Shown piece by piece: positions 11,711 through 18,056 of a DNA stretch of 64,000 nt. Within the stretch, counting starts at the first letter, position 1, and every line of letters starts with the position of its first letter. Source of the stretch: Hydractinia symbiolongicarpus (taxonomy: Eukaryota > Cnidaria > Hydrozoa > Anthoathecata > Hydractiniidae); NCBI RefSeq assembly GCF_029227915.1, contig NC_079885.1, forward strand, positions 29,577,001 through 29,641,000. The letters run 5' to 3'. The notes below the pieces were generated by a model. That model was not told the origin of the DNA. It saw only the letters and a list, made by a program, of their open reading frames with translations, and ran no database searches. Made by a program: the position numbers and the translations under genes.

Positions 11711-11859
11711 GCTTGGTTATGATATACGATTTATGAACCTTTAAGATGGTTTTTTATAATCGTGAAACTAAAAAAAGATTCATAAAATTTGTTACTTGGC
11801 TATGATATACGATTTTGTAATCTTTAAGCCATTTTTATAAATCGTAAACCGTGTTGGAG
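11711..11859 (-). promoter_or_regulatory. Tandem copies of a promoter-like block upstream of the polymerase
   Basis: A ~60-bp block occurs twice here (about 11711-11768 and 11794-11859) and once before the RING gene (12557-12622). Read on the minus strand it has a TATA-like ATTTATAAAA, then CTTAAAGATTACAAAATCG, then the start-codon region. The copy nearest the polymerase start is the most diverged. Location and conservation suggest a core promoter. Confidence 0.6.
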
Positions 11860-11984
11860 GGTCGCTAGTGTCCTAGTTTGTGGGGCAACCACCATGCTAA
11901 ATTGTAGTAAAACACGCTTTGTGATACATACATCGATACACCATGGGTACCCACCCATTGGCACCTCGAGGGTTGTGAATCACA

Positions 11985-12008
11985 TTTGTTACCCGTCCGA
12001 GTAACAAA
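11985..12008 (-). terminator. 3'-end hairpin after the RING gene
   Basis: Perfect 8-bp stem TTTGTTAC/GTAACAAA with an 8-base loop, 24 bp past the RING gene stop and followed by an A-run on the plus strand. An identical stem and loop follow the next gene upstream (12754-12777). Proposed as an RNA 3'-end signal by position and recurrence, not by known homology. Confidence 0.6.
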
Positions 12009-12031
12009 AAATGCCCTAACAATCCGACCCC

Positions 12032-12556
12032 TCAAATATATTGTCTAATGACAAGATCTATTGATGCGCGACATATAGGGCATTTATCCCCACTCTTCTC
12101 CAATTTATATGCGCACGATAAACAGCAGCAAAAATGCCCTGTTCTACCATGAACAATGGTGGCGGTCTTTCGTTTAGAAAGACAAATGATACATCTATCA
12201 TCTTCATCAATGTCATCGTCTGCGTCGTCCTCATCATCAACCTCAACCCGTGCTGGTACTGGTCTAATCGGTGCTGGTACCGGTCTGGGCACTGATACAT
12301 TTGGTCTCATCACGGGTCCTGAAAATTCGGTCACTTCGAGATCCAGCATCCCTATGACGAGTGGTAAAGTCATATCGGGATATCTTGCGGGTACTGTTGA
12401 TAACAATAATTCGATAAGCTCAGCCCTTCTGAGCCGCGAGTATCCACGTAGGCCAAGGTACCTCGCTCTGGCTCTTAAATCAGGGACCGTGAAAAGATCA
12501 AAGTCATCAATATATTCTCTACTGTGTATCAAATCGAAAACGATTCCTGAAGACAT
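12032..12556 (-). CDS. SAP-like domain plus MDM2-type C-terminal RING finger (putative E3 ubiquitin ligase)
   Basis: A 174-aa protein. Residues 23-51 form a SAP/HeH-like helix pair very like the polymerase N-terminus (shared GYSRLR and IELL). Then come a Pro-rich VPRPVPAPIRPVPAR segment (89-103), an acidic Asp/Glu stretch (106-120) and a C-terminal RING. The RING ligands C122, C125, H136, H141, C145, C148, C159 and C162 follow the C2H2C4 order and, from memory, the exact spacing of the MDM2/MDMX RING. The protein ends 12 residues past the last Cys with a Tyr near the end, where MDM2 has its dimer-forming aromatic. Likely role: host protein ubiquitination, perhaps in the nucleus. A p53-binding domain is not seen. 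The gene is probably captured from an animal host. ATG at 12556 follows a TATA-like block shared with the polymerase gene. Confidence 0.88.
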   Translation of the reverse strand: MSSGIVFDLIHSREYIDDFDLFTVPDLRARARYLGLRGYSRLRRAELIELLLSTVPARYPDMTLPLVIGMLDLEVTEFSGPVMRPNVSVPRPVPAPIRPVPARVEVDDEDDADDDIDEDDRCIICLSKRKTATIVHGRTGHFCCCLSCAYKLEKSGDKCPICRASIDLVIRQYI

Positions 12557-12622
12557 GCTTGGTTGTGATACACGATTTTGTAATCTTTAAGATGGTTTTA
12601 TAAATCGTAAACCGTGTTGGAG
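12557..12622 (-). promoter_or_regulatory. Promoter-like block upstream of the RING gene
   Basis: It is nearly identical to 11794-11859 upstream of the polymerase, including GATTTTGTAATCTTTAAG and a TATA-like ATTTATAAAA on the minus strand about 40-50 bp before the start codon. Similarity continues leftward at lower identity through GGTACCCACCC motifs into the 3' hairpin of the neighbouring gene, so the whole intergenic module is duplicated. Confidence 0.6.
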
Positions 12623-12753
12623 TGTAATGAGTGTCATCGTTTGTAATACAACCATCACGCTAAAACACACATACACCGGTTAGACCATGGGAACCCACCC
12701 ACCAGCACCTAGAGGGCCGTGACCGGTACACCATAGGTACCCACCCACCAACA

Positions 12754-12777
12754 TTTGTTACCCGTCCGAGTAACAAA
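12754..12777 (-). terminator. 3'-end hairpin after the small SAP-like gene
   Basis: The stem TTTGTTAC/GTAACAAA with loop CCGTCCGA is identical to 11985-12008. It lies 16 bp past the stop of the small SAP-like reading frame and is followed by an A-run on the plus strand. Confidence 0.6.
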
Positions 12778-12792
12778 AAAAGGGTTGTTCAA

Positions 12793-13062
12793 TCACTTGG
12801 ATCTTTTGTCGTTATAACGTTTTTGAGCTTTTAGATATGCCTCCCTGTTTTTCGACCTCCACCTTGAACAGTATCCATACCATTCCTTCTTGGTATCCAG
12901 ATCGATGGTGTAGGATGGGTCGAGATCATTCTACTCAATCACCTCAACCAGTTTAGCCTTTCTCATACCCACGATATACTTAATTCCGCGGGATTTGGCA
13001 ACCTCCCGCAACTCTCTCAGTTTCATCAATTTGTAATCCGGTGTGGTATCCATGTCTGACAT
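12793..13062 (-). pseudogene. Small SAP-like protein gene with in-frame TAG
   Basis: Read from ATG at 13062, the frame encodes 43 codons, then TAG at 12933-12931, then stays open for another 45 codons to TGA at 12795-12793. The first part contains LRELREVAKSRG and a basic KAKLVEVIE, a SAP-like helix pair related to the N-termini of the RING protein and the polymerase. The second part is basic and aromatic (KKEWYGYCSRW, then a Lys/Arg-rich tail). It could be a disabled gene, a short 43-aa SAP peptide, or a readthrough product. The continued open frame and the conserved 3' hairpin argue for a recently broken ~89-aa protein. It sits 89 bp from the divergent integrase gene, sharing an AT-rich intergenic region. 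Confidence 0.65.
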
Positions 13063-13093
13063 ATTAATATAATATATAAAAAACTTTAAGCAA

Positions 13094-13108
13094 TTTTATC
13101 GTACCACA
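13094..13108 (+). repeat. 15-bp direct repeat, copy left of the integrase
   Basis: TTTTATCGTACCACA occurs here and at 14262-14276, on either side of the integrase gene in the same orientation. It resembles part of the promoter-like block of the neighbouring minus-strand genes (CTTTAAG followed by an ATTTTAT-CGTA-like stretch). Its role is unknown. Confidence 0.55.
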
Positions 13109-13151
13109 TCATAACAAAAAGGAGATAAATAAAGGTGTGCATAAATAAAAC

Positions 13152-14135
13152 ATGTCAAACTCTAAACTTCAAGAGACTTACTATCAACCTCAAAATTTAT
13201 GGAAAGGACAAAAGGCTGTTCGGAATTTAAGAGTATTCGGCTTCGGGCCAAAGGAGATTAAGAAGTGGCTATCAAAGCAAGCATTTTGGCAAGTACATTT
13301 ACCCGCCCCAAAACATGTTGAAAGACCACATTATGAAGTTACCACCCCTAATGATTTACATCAATTCGATTTATTGTACATGCCCGGTGACATACTGTAT
13401 GGTAATAAATATAAGTACATTTTGTCGGGAATCGATGCTGCTTCCAGATACAAGGTAGCCCGACCTTTGAGGACTAAGAAAGCCAAAGAGGTTGCCGCTA
13501 TGATTGAGGACATCTACAAGGCCGGACCATTAACTTATCCAAAAACTTTCCAATGTGATAACGGTTCAGAATTCAAAGCAGATGTGACAAAGCTGTTGGA
13601 GAAGCATAAGGTTGAAATTAAAAGAGCGACTACAAAATATAAGCATACACACACAGCTTTTGTTGAGGCGTTGAACAAGATACTTGCCGAAAATTTATTC
13701 AAAATACAAGATGCCCAAGAACTGAATGATTCGGAAAAGGTATCATCTACATGGGTTAAGCATCTGTATAAACTGATTGATAGGCTAAACGATACAAAGA
13801 CGCAGATGATTGGTATGAAGCCGAAAGATGCTATTATAATGAAAGAGGTGCCTTTGGTTAATCAAGAGAGCTATCCACCTGAAGTAGAATTACCTAAAGA
13901 TGGCTTGTATAGATATCTACTACAACCTGGTGAAGAGCATGATGATGGGCGGAGACGGGCAACCGATAGAATATGGTCGAAAAACACATATAGATTGCGT
14001 GAGGTAATAGCGCAACCTGGTAACCGTGTAATGTACTATGTTCAAGACGGACCCGGACGGGCTTTTGTAAAAGAGGAATTGATGTTAATACCTGAAGATA
14101 CAGAATTACTTCCTGATTATGTGCAAGGTTGGTGA
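13152..14135 (+). CDS. Polinton integrase (retrovirus-like DDE, rve family)
   Basis: A 327-aa integrase expected to join the element ends to target DNA and create the short target duplication. The catalytic triad is D73 (HQFDLLYM), D136 (QCDNGSEF) and E172 (AFVEALNK). The second Asp and the Glu are separated by exactly 35 residues, the D,D(35)E spacing. The N-terminal 60 residues hold YYQPQNLWKG and KKWLSKQAFWQVH, typical of the integrase N-terminus but without a clear HHCC zinc finger. The C-terminal part (about 265-315) is rich in basic and beta-prone segments and may be an SH3/chromodomain-like DNA- or chromatin-binding domain; this is inference. ATG at 13152 follows an AT-rich leader (AAATAAAAC). 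The gene stands alone on the plus strand between minus-strand genes and is followed by a hairpin. Confidence 0.95.
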   Translation: MSNSKLQETYYQPQNLWKGQKAVRNLRVFGFGPKEIKKWLSKQAFWQVHLPAPKHVERPHYEVTTPNDLHQFDLLYMPGDILYGNKYKYILSGIDAASRYKVARPLRTKKAKEVAAMIEDIYKAGPLTYPKTFQCDNGSEFKADVTKLLEKHKVEIKRATTKYKHTHTAFVEALNKILAENLFKIQDAQELNDSEKVSSTWVKHLYKLIDRLNDTKTQMIGMKPKDAIIMKEVPLVNQESYPPEVELPKDGLYRYLLQPGEEHDDGRRRATDRIWSKNTYRLREVIAQPGNRVMYYVQDGPGRAFVKEELMLIPEDTELLPDYVQGW

Positions 14136-14148
14136 AAAAGGGGGCGAT

Positions 14149-14173
14149 ATCTTTACCTGTTTCTGGTAAAGAT
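14149..14173 (+). terminator. 3'-end hairpin after the integrase
   Basis: Perfect 9-bp stem ATCTTTACC/GGTAAAGAT with a 7-base loop, 13 bp past the integrase stop. It resembles the TTAC/GTAA hairpins after other genes of the element. The convergent gene on the right ends at 14321. The DNA between holds a GC-rich stretch (about 14177-14230) with no supported gene. Confidence 0.6.
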
Positions 14174-14261
14174 GATTGTGCGCGGGGCGGTCGGCAGATA
14201 GGGCCGCTATGGCTCGGGACGATCGCGCCACATAATGTCACAAACCGCCTTACATATTAAT

Positions 14262-14276
14262 TTTTATCGTACCACA
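14262..14276 (+). repeat. 15-bp direct repeat, copy right of the integrase
   Basis: TTTTATCGTACCACA matches 13094-13108 exactly. Together the copies bracket the integrase gene and its 3' hairpin. Confidence 0.55.
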
Positions 14277-14320
14277 CGAAATATGCGAGCGGTGTACATG
14301 CGCACATCACTAACCTTGAT

Positions 14321-14896
14321 TTACGGTCCTTCTGAGGCTTTGACCTGGTCCATTAGACTTTTTTCAAACTGGTTGCGAGTTTCGCTCTCCATCTTTCTGT
14401 CGGTTTTCGTCATCTTGTCCAGGGCCTCGTAGTATATACCGCTCAGGGTTTGAAATTCAATGTGACTAATGTCATCATTATTCAGAGCCCGCGAGATGGA
14501 GTTTTCAAACACGGCGATGGCGGACGTCGCAACATCATATAATTTCATGACCTTGTCAAGTTTGCTCCGATATCTTTTAATCAGAGCCATGATGGAGCCC
14601 GTGAAAATGGTTCCCGACAGTGCTACGGCTCCCAATCCCACGGAAGCGGGGATTCCGATGAGGGTGGCACCGGTTACCACCGAACCTATGCCCGAAGCGA
14701 CGGTTATGGCCGTGGCGCTGGCATTTAAAAGCACCAGTCTGTGTAGCGTCTTGTTATATTTATCATATTTTGTATTGAACTTATCGCGTAATTTTCTAAG
14801 CTCCCCAAGTTGAGAGTTCACAGTATTAGTATTAAACTTGTCCTGCTCGCTCGAATACTCGGGAGCCGTGGGTAGCTTCGGATAAATCTCTGCCAT
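14321..14896 (-). CDS. Membrane-hairpin protein A, unknown function
   Basis: A 191-aa protein I cannot assign to a named family. Residues 25-55 are helical and charged (NSQLGELRKLRDKF). Residues 56-105 form a long Gly/Ala/Val-rich hydrophobic stretch that could make one or two membrane passes. It is followed by a helical domain (YRSKLDKVMKLYDVATSAIAVFEN) and a charged tail. It shares layout and motifs (NSQLxELxKLR, YRxKLxK, AIxVFxxxx, xFxxLxxxYxxxLxxLxK) with the next upstream gene, so the pair arose by tandem duplication. ATG at 14896 lies 27 bp past the stop of that paralogue, suggesting co-transcription. Possible roles include a virion membrane or pore protein; this is speculation. Confidence 0.85.
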   Translation of the reverse strand: MAEIYPKLPTAPEYSSEQDKFNTNTVNSQLGELRKLRDKFNTKYDKYNKTLHRLVLLNASATAITVASGIGSVVTGATLIGIPASVGLGAVALSGTIFTGSIMALIKRYRSKLDKVMKLYDVATSAIAVFENSISRALNNDDISHIEFQTLSGIYYEALDKMTKTDRKMESETRNQFEKSLMDQVKASEGP

Positions 14897-14923
14897 TGTG
14901 TGGTTACTACAAAGAAAAAAACT

Positions 14924-15409
14924 TTACTCTAAATAACCTATATCCAGTTTATCCAGATTCTTGAGAGTTCTATGATACGTATCACACAAATTCTCAAAAT
15001 CGGCTCTACAGATCCGAGTGTGCCAGAGTAGCGTTTTATCGAAAACATCGATGGCATTTTGTACAACGCGATATGCGGCTCTTAATTTGATAAGTTTCTC
15101 CCGATATGTCCTAACATATTGGGCGGTAACCGCATAGGAAGCCGAGCCCAATAGACACATACCCGAATTCCGCATGTAATTTCCATGGGTACCGCCCAAA
15201 TTTCTAATAATGGTCACCGCGGTCGCTATCGAGCCGGTAATTGCTGCGGTTCCGGATAATCCCTCCAGAATCGACCATATGATCAGAGATCCTCCGTGTT
15301 CGTGTGTCCTGTCTTGTAACTTACCTCGTAATTTCACCAGCTCCTCAAGTTGGGAATTGGATATATCCGTTTTAAACGCTTCTTCTCTGGTACTAGAACT
15401 CTCTGCCAT
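14924..15409 (-). CDS. Membrane-hairpin protein B, paralogue of A
   Basis: A 161-aa protein with an N-terminal charged helix (NSQLEELVKLRGKL, residues 18-31), a Gly/Ala-rich hydrophobic segment (about 41-72), a second weaker one (83-97), then a helical C-terminal domain (YREKLIKLRAAYRVVQNAIDVFDK). It lacks the longer Asn/Asp and Lys-rich tail of paralogue A. Sequence and order match that gene, directly downstream. The start at 15409 is preceded on the minus strand by AATATAATATAA, an AT-rich leader that touches the ATG. It is divergently oriented from the 417-aa gene starting at 15450, with only 40 bp between the two start codons, so the promoters must overlap. Confidence 0.85.
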   Translation of the reverse strand: MAESSSTREEAFKTDISNSQLEELVKLRGKLQDRTHEHGGSLIIWSILEGLSGTAAITGSIATAVTIIRNLGGTHGNYMRNSGMCLLGSASYAVTAQYVRTYREKLIKLRAAYRVVQNAIDVFDKTLLWHTRICRADFENLCDTYHRTLKNLDKLDIGYLE

Positions 15410-15449
15410 TTATATTATATTAGGAAAAAACTATCCTTTAAATAAAATA
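15410..15449. promoter_or_regulatory. 40-bp divergent promoter region
   Basis: It separates two outward-facing ATGs (15409 minus, 15450 plus). It holds TATATTATATTAGG on one side and CTTTAAATAAAATA on the other. Both genes must start transcription within or very near it, implying very short leaders. Confidence 0.55.
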
Positions 15450-16703
15450 ATGGCGGACATTGATATCGATCCGTTTGGTGACCACGACCAACCCGACGAG
15501 GGTACCGATGACTCCACACCTCTGGTACCGAGGGAACGCACGCGTGTGCAGATACACACACCTGATGAGGAGACATCATTCGGCGGAGGAACCTCTCTGC
15601 GCTCCAGAGTTACTAGTGAGCGGGTTAAATCGCTCTATGAGAAGCTATTAACTATATATCCAAACGAGAACCCGAGCGTGATACATACCGATCTGTTTGA
15701 GACTCGCGATGGCGAATTATACTACAAGGATGATAACAGACCGCTGACACATGGCGGATCTCTAAGGTCTACCGGTACCATTGCGGATCTATTGGGCAAG
15801 AAAAGGCTGCGCAATTTGGGGTTCGATATACCGAAAGGTAGTATAACCCCCCGACAGGCCGCTAGGCTAAACAAAATAGAAGAGAGACTACCGTCACCGG
15901 ATAAAATAGAGAATGCGACGGATATAGAATTAGAAACCATGTCCGGGGAGGTGGTGAACAGTGCCGAGGATCTGGTCTCGCTGGTCGATGATAGTACACT
16001 GAGAGCCAAATATCCGGCCGGTGATATTCGCGGATTGGATAGTTCGGTGCAGCGGATCCGCGGGAGTCTCCAACTCTCGACCGCCAAAAAGGTAGATGTT
16101 GAGAACAAGATACATAAGGAACAAATGAAGTTGAAGGAGTTGGAAGATCCGTCATACACGGATGAACAGAGGGAGCAGGTGGCCGAGAGGTTGGAAAAGC
16201 TAAACGATGAGTTGGAGGCCCACCAGTCTGCCATCAATATCCTCAAGGGCGAACTTAACACCCAGATAAAAAGCATAAAGGAGACAATCGCCAAGGTACT
16301 TAGCAAAGATACTACATTGGGTGAAAAGATACGAACGCTATTCCGTGAACAGGGTATCACCATTGTCAGTGTACTAACAGCGTTCGGGATGGTTATCGGG
16401 CTTTTGGTTGAAACTTTGACACCTGGTGGTGGAGGACATCCGACATCCACCACAAAAAAGCATGCCGAGGACGGTGGCGGTGGTGCGAGGGAATGGATAA
16501 AGAACAAGTTGAGCGCGTTAGGATCTCTCCTGGGTAGATTGGCCGGTGCCGCAGCTGCGTCCCTACCGGGTATAATTGGTTCCATCGTATCGTGGATCCT
16601 AAATAGAGCAAAGGAGGTCGTCGGTTGGTTGAGTCAAAACCTGTGGGCTTTGATAGTCGGAATCGGAGGTCTGATATACACCTACATGGTGACAAAGCGT
16701 TAG
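15450..16703 (+). CDS. Coiled-coil protein with C-terminal membrane segments, unknown function
   Basis: A 417-aa protein starting at ATG 15450 (MADIDIDPFG). The frame is open further upstream, but that part overlaps the divergent gene and its non-ATG starts are unlikely. Residues 1-50 are acidic and disordered. A basic middle (115-150) is followed by a long charged coiled coil (about 213-285, MKLKELEDP and RLEKLNDELEAHQ). Then come a hydrophobic segment (303-321), a Gly/His-rich linker (325-345), an amphipathic Ala/Leu-rich stretch (348-388) and a terminal hydrophobic segment (397-413) ending TKR. I recall similar uncharacterised proteins in invertebrate Polintons. A structural or membrane-active virion protein fits, but this is inference. 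Confidence 0.88.
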   Translation: MADIDIDPFGDHDQPDEGTDDSTPLVPRERTRVQIHTPDEETSFGGGTSLRSRVTSERVKSLYEKLLTIYPNENPSVIHTDLFETRDGELYYKDDNRPLTHGGSLRSTGTIADLLGKKRLRNLGFDIPKGSITPRQAARLNKIEERLPSPDKIENATDIELETMSGEVVNSAEDLVSLVDDSTLRAKYPAGDIRGLDSSVQRIRGSLQLSTAKKVDVENKIHKEQMKLKELEDPSYTDEQREQVAERLEKLNDELEAHQSAINILKGELNTQIKSIKETIAKVLSKDTTLGEKIRTLFREQGITIVSVLTAFGMVIGLLVETLTPGGGGHPTSTTKKHAEDGGGGAREWIKNKLSALGSLLGRLAGAAAASLPGIIGSIVSWILNRAKEVVGWLSQNLWALIVGIGGLIYTYMVTKR

Positions 16704-16716
16704 TGATATTGAATAA

Positions 16717-16741
16717 TATGTTACATGACACATGTAACATA
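16717..16741. terminator. Hairpin between convergent genes
   Basis: Perfect 11-bp stem TATGTTACATG/CATGTAACATA with a 3-base loop, 13 bp past the stop of the 417-aa gene and 15 bp past the end of the convergent 141-aa gene. A weaker 6-bp stem, TAGTAC/GTACTA, follows at 16743-16759 and overlaps the stop of the minus-strand gene. Being symmetric, the hairpin could serve both strands. Confidence 0.65.
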
Positions 16742-16756
16742 GTAGTACCACGCGTA

Positions 16757-17182
16757 CTATTTTTCGAAATACCACACGGCGCCGCCGACACCGATCATGC
16801 TTAGCGCGATAAATGGCAATTCCCTCTCATGCTGGCCATTGCTGGGTGTATAAAAGTCGCTCAATACGGGCCTGCGCGGAATATCCGTGAGAGGTGATCC
16901 TCCAAATACTTTTTTATATTCCCGCATCGCGTCATCCAGCTCCGTGAATTTACCCTCGGCCTTCTTCTCAAGTCTGAGCTGCTTATTGATAAAGTCAACC
17001 CTCTCCTGTCTTTTACGTTGCCATATAACCTGAGCCTTCTGCAGTTGTTCTATGGCTAGATCATGCCGCTTCCGTTCCTTATCTATCCTATCCTTTGATA
17101 AACTTGAAAAGAGGTAGGTTGATCCGGTGAAGGCCAAAGCGTTCGCGAAGGCACCTTCCAACATCATTGCAATTGAAGCCAT
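16757..17182 (-). CDS. Small coiled-coil protein with terminal hydrophobic segments
   Basis: A 141-aa protein. The N-terminus (MASIAMMLEGAFANALAFTG, residues 1-28) is hydrophobic. A long charged helix follows (DRIDKERKRHDLAIEQLQKA, 31-80), then a short domain with LTDIPRRPVLSDFYTPS, and a C-terminal hydrophobic anchor (123-138, LPFIALSMIGVGGAVW). I recall this as a recurrent, uncharacterised family in invertebrate Polintons, beside the other small membrane proteins found here. It probably belongs to the virion or its assembly. The ATG at 17182 is directly preceded by TTATATAAAC, the same leader as the gene starting at 17574. Confidence 0.87.
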   Translation of the reverse strand: MASIAMMLEGAFANALAFTGSTYLFSSLSKDRIDKERKRHDLAIEQLQKAQVIWQRKRQERVDFINKQLRLEKKAEGKFTELDDAMREYKKVFGGSPLTDIPRRPVLSDFYTPSNGQHERELPFIALSMIGVGGAVWYFEK

Positions 17183-17192
17183 GTTTATATAA
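17183..17192 (-). promoter_or_regulatory. TATATAAAC leader adjacent to ATG
   Basis: On the minus strand TTATATAAAC touches the start codon of the 141-aa gene. The same TATATAAAC touches the ATG of the 75-aa gene (17575-17583), and similar AT-rich stretches abut most other starts in the element. Confidence 0.5.
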
Positions 17193-17212
17193 TCCGGTAT
17201 AATATAGTGGCG

Positions 17213-17347
17213 TTATTTTAATACGATAGCTTCGGAGTCGATGACATCGGAGTCGATGACATCGATGTATTCCACCTTGGGTAAAATCCTCTCAACTTTC
17301 TTACGTTGACATAAAACCCAGACCAACCATTCCAGTATTCGCAACAT
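17213..17347 (-). CDS. 44-aa predicted small protein
   Basis: A short frame from ATG 17347 to TAA 17213, starting MLRILEWLVWVLCQRKK. A hydrophobic, Trp-rich N-terminal segment is followed by a basic patch and an acidic tail with a duplicated VIDSD/VIDSE motif, coded by an exact 15-bp direct repeat (TCGGAGTCGATGACA). Its ATG overlaps the stop of the upstream 75-aa gene by one base, and TATAAATATATA precedes it. It fills an otherwise empty gap in a tightly packed block. No family is recognised; it could be a tail-anchored or signal-anchored peptide. It could also be chance. Confidence 0.5.
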   Translation of the reverse strand: MLRILEWLVWVLCQRKKVERILPKVEYIDVIDSDVIDSEAIVLK

Positions 17348-17574
17348 TATATATTTATAGTTTCAGGTATAATTTTTTGCTTAACCAGATATTCTCTTGA
17401 CATTTCACTTGCGGCGACTATGGCTACAAGCTTTCCGGTATCTTCCAGGTCAAACTTCTGAATTGAGGGTGGAGTCATTTTTAATACCTTTTTTCCGAGC
17501 ATTGAATAGCCTACAGCGAAAACGCATACGACCGATGCCTTATAAATATCGTTTACTATACTTTTCTTATCCAT
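17347..17574 (-). CDS. 75-aa small membrane-associated protein
   Basis: A short protein beginning MDKKSIVNDIYKASVVCVFA. Residues 12-30 form one hydrophobic segment, followed by a KKVLKMTPP basic stretch and a C-terminal helix (GKLVAIVAASEMSREYLVKQ). Small proteins of this layout recur beside capsid genes in Polintons, in my recollection, without known function. ATG at 17574 directly follows TATATAAAC on the minus strand, and the stop overlaps the next small gene by one base. Confidence 0.8.
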   Translation of the reverse strand: MDKKSIVNDIYKASVVCVFAVGYSMLGKKVLKMTPPSIQKFDLEDTGKLVAIVAASEMSREYLVKQKIIPETINI

Positions 17575-17615
17575 GTTTATATACTTCGAGATTATAATAT
17601 CGCGATATTATCCCT

Positions 17616-18056
17616 TTATTCCATTTCAAGTTTACTTATTCTCACGGTTTTTTTAGGATCGGAGGGTGGTGGGGTACCCTTCACCTTAATTTTTTTGTCC
17701 TTATTTTTATACACGAAATAAGCACCAATTAAGACTAGTACTATCACTCCTCCCCCCATTATGGTGTAGTTCATGGGCCCTCCATCTGGTTTAGGGCCTT
17801 CGGTCATAGAATCCACATCTATTACAATATCATTTGAATCTTCGGGCTGTGTTTGTGCTTGAGGCGTCGGCTGTGTTTGTGCTTGAGGCGTCGGCTGTGT
17901 TTGTGCTTGAGGCGTAGGCTGTGTTTGATTCTGTGCCATGAGCCATTTTTTATATTCCTCCCTCTTTTTACGGTTGTATTCCGCCAACCTCTTACCAGAT
18001 TCAACCTTTTTAGGGTTCTTCGTTGTCACCTGAATAGGAGTCTGTTCCTCTGACAT
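17616..18056 (-). CDS. Single-pass membrane protein with TQPTPQAQ repeats
   Basis: A 146-aa protein. The basic N-terminus contains KKVESGKRLAEYNRKKREE (residues 16-34), a motif I recall as conserved in this group of Polinton proteins. Residues 45-70 carry three copies of an 8-residue TQPTPQAQ repeat, coded by a 24-bp tandem repeat at about 17845-17925. A single hydrophobic segment (about 97-115, MNYTIMGGGVIVLVLIGAYF) precedes a basic tail (KNKDKKIKVKG). No function is assigned. The 5' end overlaps the 3' end of the upstream 205-aa gene by 47 bp in another frame. Copy number of the repeat is likely to vary between elements. Confidence 0.86.
   Translation of the reverse strand: MSEEQTPIQVTTKNPKKVESGKRLAEYNRKKREEYKKWLMAQNQTQPTPQAQTQPTPQAQTQPTPQAQTQPEDSNDIVIDVDSMTEGPKPDGGPMNYTIMGGGVIVLVLIGAYFVYKNKDKKIKVKGTPPPSDPKKTVRISKLEME

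Noticed and set aside
15210-15449. Upstream extension of the 417-aa gene
   Set aside because: It would start at a non-ATG codon and overlap most of the divergent paralogue B. ATG 15450 directly follows an AT-rich leader.
15722-16585. A 287-codon minus-strand frame
   Set aside because: It lies wholly antisense to the 417-aa coiled-coil gene and is a composition shadow of it.
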